Shown here piece by piece: positions 35,633 through 42,500 of a stretch of 42,500 bases of DNA. Origin of the DNA: Bigelowiella natans CCMP2755 (Eukaryota > Cercozoa > Chlorarachniophyceae); the NCBI GenBank assembly GCA_000320545.1, contig ADNK01000333.1, positions 1 through 42,500 on the forward strand, written 5' to 3'. Position numbers and translations under genes: made by a program. Each line of letters begins with the position of its first letter. Within the stretch, counting starts at the first letter, position 1. The notes under the pieces were generated by a model. That model worked only from the letters and a program-made list of their open reading frames with translations, ran no database searches and was not told the origin of the DNA.

Positions 35633-36234
35633 TTACTTCGAGCCGCAAACACCGCAAACGGTGCAAGTGGACCACAATTTCCACGTGTTACCCCCCCAGG
35701 CGAAGACCTTCTTGGCGCAGCCGAGATTGGTTGAGGGGTTGCAAGGGGCCCCGCCTCCGGAGCACGAAGCCCAGTTGGCGCTGTTTATTTGCCATAGACC
35801 TACGTCGTAAGAGCCCCCGACATTTTGATTAACTGCGTTCGCATTTCCACCAGATTCGTGCTTCATGATGCACTCACAGCTTGACTGAAAGGTAATCATC
35901 ATAGCATGTGATTGCTCAGTACAGATATATATATTGAAACTAAGTGCTCCCCTCTCCTTCGTCCTAAGGCAAACTCTCTCGTTTCCCCCTCTATGCCCGT
36001 CAGTGATTTCTTCGCATGCAGGGCGTTTGCGAATCGTGGCACGATTTTCAATGGAAGACCTACCTGGGACCATCCAGAGTACTTCGAGCACCAAGACGAG
36101 ATGCTCTGAGAGCTAGAGGAAGTGCCGCAAGGGCATGAGTCGCAGCCACCGGGGCAGTTACCCCCGCAACTGTCTCTAGTCACGTTGACGTTTATCGCCG
36201 AAACGGCGAAAACCATGACGAAGACGATGAGCAT
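35633..36234 (-). CDS. Secreted lysozyme (SLT-like fold), phagocytic type
   Basis: Two minus-strand exons, 36234-36064 and 35884-35633 (TAA), join in phase 0 to give 140 residues. A signal peptide (MLIVFVMVFAVSAINV) leads to a Cys-rich stretch (CGGNCPGGCDSCPCG) and then WCSKYSGWSQSSCECIMKHE. The core KHESGGNANAVNQN, GSYDVGLWQINSANWASCSG and KVFAWGGNTWKLWSTC matches the lysozyme-like proteins of amoebae and other bacterivorous protists. The Glu in KHESGG is the likely acid catalyst. It should cut peptidoglycan in phagosomes or outside the cell. Many cysteines, some in CxxC pairs, suggest disulfides. The ending CGVCGSK is typical, so the gene looks complete and intact. Confidence 0.88.
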
Positions 36235-38545
36235 TCTCGAAGTGGAGATCTAGCAAATAGTTGCAACCAACTCAGCCCGGCAGCATTTTCGTGCCATTGT
36301 AAGACGATATTCACGTACACGCACGCGCTCTATCTCAGCAAAGACGCATCGCCAAATGATGCACAACGCTCACACTCTGATCAATGCTCGGAACACCCAC
36401 CATGACAGTTCGTTGCAATTGTGTAGGCAGATGGCTGGGGATGCTAACGCCTGTCGCGACCTGTCGCGACATGCGCCGGCAGATTTTCGGCCTATTTTCC
36501 GATTAGATTCTTCCCAACGACAACTCGAATGACTTGTCGCTTCAAAGAGACCTCGCGTCGGCAAACATCTTGCTTCTTCAGGGTGTGATGCATGCGGTTT
36601 TCGACGGAAACTGCAGCAGCCTTTCATTCTTTGGCGCTTCTGACTCTGCCAAAACCAAAGTGCCCCCGCCCTCGGATGATCAATTGCGGATGATCCGATC
36701 GTGACAGCCTTCAGGAAGTTCCTACTCAGAGTGGATGCCTTGCGTCGCCGCCATGTTGCTGCTAGTTGCATCGTTCCACGATGGCCAGATCACACCAACT
36801 TGGAAAAACCCTGCTGGTTTGCCAGTCAGTCCTCATTGAAGCTGGTTCGAGGCCCTGCGTTTCGCTCACTGCAAGCGTCTTGCAACACTTTGGAAGTGTG
36901 GTTTGTCATCAATGTTCATTGTTCATGATCGTACATGTCTCCCACGTGGTTCTTGCTCGTGCATGTCTCCCACGTGGTTCTTGCTCGTGCAGTTTTGCAT
37001 CAATGCTTTGTTCATTGTTGCTTGTTCGTGGTTGTTTTCGAATCTTTGAATCGCAGAGTCGAAACAACCCCCTTGCCCCCCCTGAGCCCCCCCCCCAACA
37101 AACAACGGAATGTGCTGGGAGGATGCATCTTTGTCGGGATGGCTTCCGTCCTTTTGGCCCTCTGCTCATCGTGCGCCATGCTCCCTCCTGCTCCTTCAGC
37201 TGAACTTCCAGCTTCAAATCGAAGCAGTGCCACCAGCTCGATGAGGTCTGTGCAACAACCACTCACTTGTGATCGTTGATGGCAGCAAAAAGACGAGTGG
37301 GCATGCAATGATGCTCACACCGAGAGCAGAATCTGCGAGAGAATCCGTCGTTTTCAGAGAGGACGAAGGAGGTCACCGTTGACAACGTTTCTTCTGTCCT
37401 TTCCTGCTGGCCTGTTGGTCAAGAACTCGCCCAGCACAACTCTTGGAGCTGGCAGCGCATGCGTGTGAAAACGCAACCATTTGTCTCAAAGTCCACTCAA
37501 GACGAAATTGCATCACTTTTTGAACAGCTCAATGTGAAAAAGCGCAAAAAGTCCACAAATCGACCAAATCGACGCGCACTTGCTTGGTCTGCTGGTCTGG
37601 CGCATTGAGTTTTGGTCCAATTTCGGACTCATTTTGCAGATTGGAATGCGTCTTGATCCAGTGATCAGAGCTGGAGAGCTTCAAGGCCAGGGGTGTGTCA
37701 TCCATTTTCATCAGAACGCACTGGAACGTCAAAGTGCTCAACAAAAACATCAAAGTACGTGTGCAGAGTCACAGCTGTTTTTGGCACACAATTGCGCCAA
37801 AATGGCAATTTTGATGGTTTTCATTTTTTTGTGTTTTGAAACTCGAGCATTTTTGAGTGTGCTCTGATGAACTCAGCTCCACCCGACATCAGGTTGCCGA
37901 GAAACTCATTTTTTGTGAAAATGCGCGCGTTTGCCCTGCAAGTTGTGACTTGGCTCGATGGCTCGATCGCAGCACGACATTTTGTTGCGCACGCGTGCTG
38001 ACTTAGCTAGTTAGCGTCATCACGTAGAAGCAATGCATGAAGGCTGGCGACACAGCTCATGGGGCTCACAGTCCAGCACACTGTCTAAGCCATGGAGCCT
38101 GGCAATTAGTGCGCTCATGCACACAACACATGATGAGAAATCCATGTGCATTTTTAAACATGCATGTGCATGTACATGTGCACATGTGTGTATGTACATA
38201 TGTGTACATAACATTTGTGCACAATCGAAGTAGACACACAAATGAAAGCGCTGAAGTACAAAAATCTGGATATATCTGCACATCCTCCCTTGATGATATA
38301 TCTTCCTCCTCGGCTTCTGCTACGTCTGGAACAATGCAAGGACATGGCAGTCCCTCGCCATCGACGAAAACCAGCAATCTATCGATCTACATGTAATTAG
38401 CCTTTTTGGTTGGGAGAGTGATGAATGATATGTGCAGTGGCACCATTTATACACTTCAAATGTGAAGTCATTTTGAAGGATAAATAACAGTGTCTGCTAA
38501 GATGTCTTTTGGCTTGTTCTATGCGAGCGTGCTTTGATTAGTATA
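36235..38545. other. Long spacer, no supported gene
   Basis: Several frames of 60-145 codons exist on both strands but none has a domain, a signal peptide with a good body, or phased exons. The stretch has a 28-bp exact tandem duplication at 36934-36989 and a run of alternating purine-pyrimidine sequence (TGCATGTGCATGTACATGTG) at about 38160-38220. Non-coding RNA or decayed mobile sequence cannot be excluded. Confidence 0.45.
36934..36989. repeat. Exact 28-bp tandem duplication
   Basis: The unit starting CATGTCTCCCACGTGG occurs at 36934-36961 and again directly at 36962-36989. Each copy contains the palindrome CCACGTGG. Confidence 0.92.
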
Positions 38546-39862
38546 TCAGGCGATTGGATTGCCCTCTACGTCGACCCAGTTAGTCCCATCGTGCGTTTGA
38601 TACTGGAATTGCGCACAGGCGGCCGCAGTCTCGTCCCCTCCATACGTGTTGTACTTGTTGATGTCATCGCGGATGAAAACGCTGTTTTCCATGCCCAAAA
38701 ACCCAAGTGTGTTTTTCATGTACATCCAGGACAGACGGAGCCGTTCAATCTCCACCGCAGGGTCGGGAGGAGTACTGCTCGCCCGATTTCCGACAAAGGA
38801 GGTGCGGTTATCGATAACCCATTTCCTCCCATCCGCTTCTGTGCCATCAGTTTTGTGTACCGCTCGCCATTTGAACTCCCCCCCCCCTTTGGCATGGCCT
38901 CTGAGATTGGTGCTCTGCCATTTACCAATATGGATGTCCACGTTGAGGTCCCCGTGGCAGATGATGGCTCGGTTTTTAAACCAGTTGTTGCGATGTAAAG
39001 GCTGGTGCTCCCTTCCGAAGCGAAGGGAGTCGTCGTCTGCGATCATCCACAGGTTTGCGTCATCTAGAGCTAAGATATTACCAGGGTTGTTGAACATATT
39101 CTTCACTTGTGCATCGGTGATGCCCACGTCCTCCGCTACTTCCCAGTTGGTGTCACGAGTCCTCTGGAGGGCAACGGCTTTCCGTGTCTTCTTGTTGACT
39201 GTGATGAAGTGCTCGGGGTTATAATACGGCGCATGTCCAATGGCTTTGGTCCACGTAGTAACCAAATCCTCAATTCCGGTCCTATTGTTCTTCTGTCGCT
39301 GTGTGAGGGCACCAGCAACAATGTTTGCTTGCAAGATGTCCTTGATTGTTGCAGCTGTTGGGCAGAGCTGGTCCTGCGTTCCGGCAGCTTGGTTGCACTT
39401 ACTATCCGTAGTCTTGCTGGGTTGTTTCGAAGTCAGAGTGTAGCTGCCTGCTGGGACGGTGATTGTCAGCTCATCCCCATCCACTTCAACGCTTGTCACA
39501 GGCAGAGCCCAGTCTCCTTTCGGGGCCGCATGCACGGCATTGTCGACCTTGATGCTTTCCGTGTAAAACACCCTGTTAGCCTGAACTATGAAGGTACGTG
39601 TGTCCTTGGTTCCCCGATTCAATTTTTTGAACGCGTAGAAATAAATCGCCTCATAGTCCGTACCCCTATCGACCACGCAATAAGCTTGAGTGCCAGCGTG
39701 GCATTGCACAGCCCTCCGTTTGTTCACTGAGAGTGCTGTAACCGCACGATGAGCCGCCGTGTGATTGGATGCATGAAGGCTGTGCTGCTGGTGTCTCCCC
39801 TTGGGGGGGTCGAACTGGACCGCTTGGGCGGCGAGGAGGAGAGAGGAGAGGAGGAGAAGCAT
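38546..39862 (-). CDS. Intronless secreted orphan protein, 438 residues
   Basis: A single uninterrupted frame encodes 438 residues, which stands out among genes broken every 20-70 codons. The start has a clear signal peptide (MLLLLSSLLLAAQA). The body has paired cysteines (VQCHAGTQAYCVVD, SKCNQAAGTQDQLC), possible N-glycosylation sites (NHT, NRT) and a central region HGDLNVDIHIGKWQSTNL. The C-terminal part includes GFLGMENSVFIRDDINKYN. I recognise no domain and claim no function. Being intronless fits a retrocopy, recent gain by transfer, or carriage by a mobile element; none is shown. The plus-strand frames of 192 and 207 codons over it look like shadows. It is divergent from VPS53, with 284 bp between starts. 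Confidence 0.7.
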   Translation of the reverse strand: MLLLLSSLLLAAQAVQFDPPKGRHQQHSLHASNHTAAHRAVTALSVNKRRAVQCHAGTQAYCVVDRGTDYEAIYFYAFKKLNRGTKDTRTFIVQANRVFYTESIKVDNAVHAAPKGDWALPVTSVEVDGDELTITVPAGSYTLTSKQPSKTTDSKCNQAAGTQDQLCPTAATIKDILQANIVAGALTQRQKNNRTGIEDLVTTWTKAIGHAPYYNPEHFITVNKKTRKAVALQRTRDTNWEVAEDVGITDAQVKNMFNNPGNILALDDANLWMIADDDSLRFGREHQPLHRNNWFKNRAIICHGDLNVDIHIGKWQSTNLRGHAKGGGEFKWRAVHKTDGTEADGRKWVIDNRTSFVGNRASSTPPDPAVEIERLRLSWMYMKNTLGFLGMENSVFIRDDINKYNTYGGDETAAACAQFQYQTHDGTNWVDVEGNPIA

Positions 39863-39978
39863 GAATGCTTTATTTTGAATTGTGTGAAAAGATTTGAATT
39901 GTTTTATTTTATTGTTGCGTTCGAATTTGAACTGTTTTATTTTATTTTTGCGTTAGCTAGTTGGGGGTACCTTTTTTG

Positions 39979-40141
39979 CTGTCGCCTTCCAGGATCCCAG
40001 AGATTTTCAGAGATTAGTCTCCCGCAGCTTTTCAAAAGATTCGAGAGATTCCCAGAGATTTTCACTCGATTTCGGAGAATTTAAGAGATAAATTACGCCA
40101 TTACAATCTCCAGGAATCTCAGAGATCCTGGAAGGCGACAG
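39979..40141. repeat. Inverted repeat with 37-bp arms just upstream of VPS53
   Basis: The left arm 39979-40015 and right arm 40105-40141 are inverted copies. The outer 18 bp (CTGTCGCCTTCCAGGATC) match perfectly and the inner parts imperfectly. The loop is filled with AGAGATT-like copies. The right arm ends six bases before the VPS53 ATG, so the element covers the promoter or 5' leader. It resembles a small foldback or MITE-like element, but no target duplication was established. Confidence 0.85.
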
Positions 40142-40146
40142 CCAGG

Positions 40147-42500
40147 ATGGAAGATGAGCAGAGCGGGGAGGGCGTGTTTGGAAGAGAGCTGGAGAAGACC
40201 ATAAAGGAGGTGGTGCCGAATCTCGACCCCCTCGATGCGCCGGAATTCGATCCCGTGGCCTATATCAATGAGGTGTCTTTGCACATTCTATAGCTTCCAT
40301 GGTGAGCTCCGCCCAAATGTTTGTTGCTGATCTTTGCTGCTTTGTAGATCTTCCCGGACGAGAGATCGCTTACTCACGCAAAGCTTGAATCGGACGATGT
40401 TTCCAAGAAACGAAGACCACACCATAGACTAGATGTACTCTATTTTTCCTCCGCTCATAATCCCAAACATAGCACGCTCTCCCCCCTTCCCTTCCCCCTC
40501 CCCCCTTTCTCCCCATATCTCTCTTTTTTAATTTTCGATGGTTGCGTCGTCTGGCTTGGGGTCTATCGATTGTCCCGTAGGTCCGACTGGCTAGTGTAAA
40601 GAGAGAAATGATTAGCATTTCTGAGGACATCTCACGAAGTGTTCGCCAGCACAGTTGTCAGAGGGTAAACGTCGTCATCACAACACACAACTACATCTCC
40701 CTATCCCTCGATCGAGATAATTTCCTGCAGAATAACTACCTCACTGAGTATCCTTACTTACCAGATGCAGACGAAGCAAGCTGTCGACGATGCGAAAACC
40801 TCCATCCAGGATTTGTTTGACAAGATCCGTGGAATCAAGGTGCATCTCACCGCCTTCATGAGAAATCATACTATGTACCCCTTTAAGAAGCATTTTAACG
40901 ACGCAACGACGTTGTTCCAACGTATCAATGTCCTTTTATGGAAAATTATGGTGAACAATGTGCATGACACGTGCTTTGATGGCAAATTTCGTGGTCTGCT
41001 TTGGCGGAGTCTGACTGTGGCTTTTCTGCCAAACTACCGTTCAGTGCAGCATCAACCGCACTTTAGCACACACCCCCCCTTCCCCCCCTTTCTCTAATTC
41101 ATTATCTCTTCTCTTTCTCGAAGGAAAAGGCGGAAAAATCCGAGAAGATGGTCCAGGAGATCTGCAGAGACATTAAATCCTTAGACTGTGCGAAGACGCA
41201 TCTTACTACGACAATTGCTGCATTGATGAAGCTACATATGCTGGTGAGTGCGCTATCTTTTCAGAATGTCCTTTAGTGTGGTCGCGAATTCTTACAGTAC
41301 TTACTTCTCCTACTGACTTTCCTAAGGTGCAAGCGGTTGATATGCTGGTGAAGATGTCCGAGCAGAAGCAATACAAGGAGGTGGGTTTCGTCCTCTCCCT
41401 CCGCATCAATCACCATCCTTTTGGAGTAGGAGGTGGAGGGCGGGGGGGGGGGGGGGGGGGGGGGGGGAGTAGGAAGAAGGAGAAGAAGAAGAAGAAGAAG
41501 AACGAGTTTTGAGAGAATAGGAGAAGGGATAATCAAACGCACGGAAAATACAATCGTTTCCCGAAAACAACGGTGAAATTTTGAAGAATATTAAAAATAA
41601 AAGATGGTAGTTAGATGAAGGAGGGAGGGGGGGGGCGACGAGAGCGAAAAAGGAAGCAAATGGCGAAGACGCAGAATCATTCATCCTCATAATCATCATT
41701 ACGATCATCACGCAATAGGTTGCAAATCGGCTGGGAGCTGTTGACATGTTATTCCTAGACTTTCAGAGTTACTCGCATATTCCAAAGATCCAGCAGCTCA
41801 AGAAGACTATGGTGTAGCCATAGCAGCAAACCTAAGAAACACACATGCAAATGCAGCGTGATGTTGATATGAATGGCAATCCATGTTTTGTAGCAATTCG
41901 CGAGGCACCGGCGGTCATGTGTATGGTTGAAAGTTAAAAGTTTGCATTTGTTTTCACACTCTCCCCCGCCCCCCCTCCCCCGGTATTTTCCCCTATACCC
42001 AGGTTAAAGAGAGGGCAAAGCTGCAGACGCAGATCATCGCAGAGTTCCAATCGTAAGTAGCACTGAGAACAACTGCTGCGACGACCGATTTTCGTCATTG
42101 AATGATAGCATGGAATGGCCTCCACAACATGATGTTTCACCATTATTTCGCCCCCCCCTCGCCTCCTCCTCCTCCCCCCCCTTCCTCCTATCCCTCTTCC
42201 CTGTTCCTATTGCGTAGATATGGCACAAATCCATCAATGGGATTAGACGATATGGTGGTGATGCTGCGAGAAGGCTGCTTAGTTATGCAGGCTCTCGGTG
42301 TGAAGGCCAAGGTTCTGAGCGTTTCATACAAAACACACACAAACATTTATATATATATATATATATATATATTATGTGTATTCGATGTAAAATCAAACAC
42401 GACCCCCCCCCCCCCCCCACCACCAGCCATCAACACAATGCAATACACCCTAAGTGCTACTGCTGCCTGTGGTATCCTTATCAGGATGAGCTGCTAATAT
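40147..42500 (+). CDS. VPS53: VPS53, GARP/EARP tethering complex subunit (5' part)
   Basis: Exons 40147-40272, 40348-40398, 40581-40664, 40765-40839, 41124-41243, 41327-41380, 41719-41811, 42003-42052, 42218-42311 and a start at 42485 all join in phase. The opening [17 protein letters not shown] then IFPDERSL is the VPS53 signature. Long coiled-coil exons follow ([58 protein letters not shown]), matching the Vps53 N-terminal region. [18 protein letters not shown] and [16 protein letters not shown] continue the family pattern. VPS53 works with VPS51, VPS52 and VPS54 to tether endosome-derived vesicles at the trans-Golgi. The gene is cut by the window end after about 230 residues. The acceptor at 40765 could shift by six bases without changing frame. 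Confidence 0.92.
41442..41467. repeat. Run of 26 G in a VPS53 intron
   Basis: A pure G tract on the plus (sense) strand, followed by a short (GAA)n tract. It lies in the intron between exons ending 41380 and starting 41719. Such a tract could form a G-quadruplex, and its length is likely unreliable. Confidence 0.85.
42346..42419. repeat. (TA)n tract and C run in the last VPS53 intron
   Basis: (TA)n lies at about 42346-42372 and a run of about 17 C at about 42403-42419, both between exon 42218-42311 and the exon start at 42485. Confidence 0.85.

Noticed and set aside
38646-39730. Plus-strand frames of 192 and 207 codons
   Set aside because: They lie opposite the longer 438-codon frame, which has a signal peptide and better protein character. 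The choice rests on composition, not homology.

Overview
The window looks like nuclear DNA of an intron-dense unicellular eukaryote. No prokaryotic operons or ribosome binding sites are visible. Most recognisable proteins are split into exons of about 20-200 nt, joined by GT-AG introns of about 40-900 nt. Introns and spacers are loaded with (TA)n, (GT/CA)n, (GA/CT)n, (GAA)n and long G or C runs. I rebuilt the genes by hand, requiring exons with AG/GT borders, matching codon phase and family motifs to run on. The lineage cannot be proven. A phagocytic-type lysozyme, an EF-hand EMAP-like protein and a DUF6604 protein would suit a phagotrophic or mixotrophic protist or alga (a rhizarian such as a chlorarachniophyte is only a guess).

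Layout. 1-2554: pieces of one or two unidentified minus-strand genes. 2800-5501 (+): a complete rhomboid protease of the RHBDD1/RHBDL4 type in 11 exons. 8421-6898 (-): a complete AANAT-like GNAT acetyltransferase in 7 exons. 8865-10321 (+): a PH-domain protein. 11225-22323 (+): a giant gene of about 40 exons for an EMAP-like (EML) protein, with a helical N-terminus, duplicated exons, EF-hands, a HELP motif and tandem WD40 propellers. 25610-23512 (-): a membrane-anchored cyclophilin. 26166-27505 (+): a small RDD-family membrane protein. 32254-28910 (-): a DUF6604 protein. 32623-33741 (+): an unidentified 154-residue protein. 36234-35633 (-): a secreted lysozyme. 39862-38546 (-): an intronless secreted orphan of 438 residues. 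40147-42500 (+): the 5' part of VPS53, a GARP/EARP subunit, cut by the window end.

The genes largely alternate in direction. Five divergent pairs have short gaps of about 245-555 bp, and convergent pairs are separated by spacers of roughly 1.2-1.9 kb. Many of the long spacers are rich in short palindromes and alternating purine-pyrimidine sequence. The genes do not form one pathway: they cover membrane proteolysis, trafficking, cytoskeleton, protein folding, small-molecule acetylation and bacterial digestion. The most interesting structures are the tandem exon duplication in the EML gene, a long (TA)n hairpin whose arm contains a splice acceptor, an inverted repeat ending a few bases before the VPS53 start codon, and the intronless orphan.
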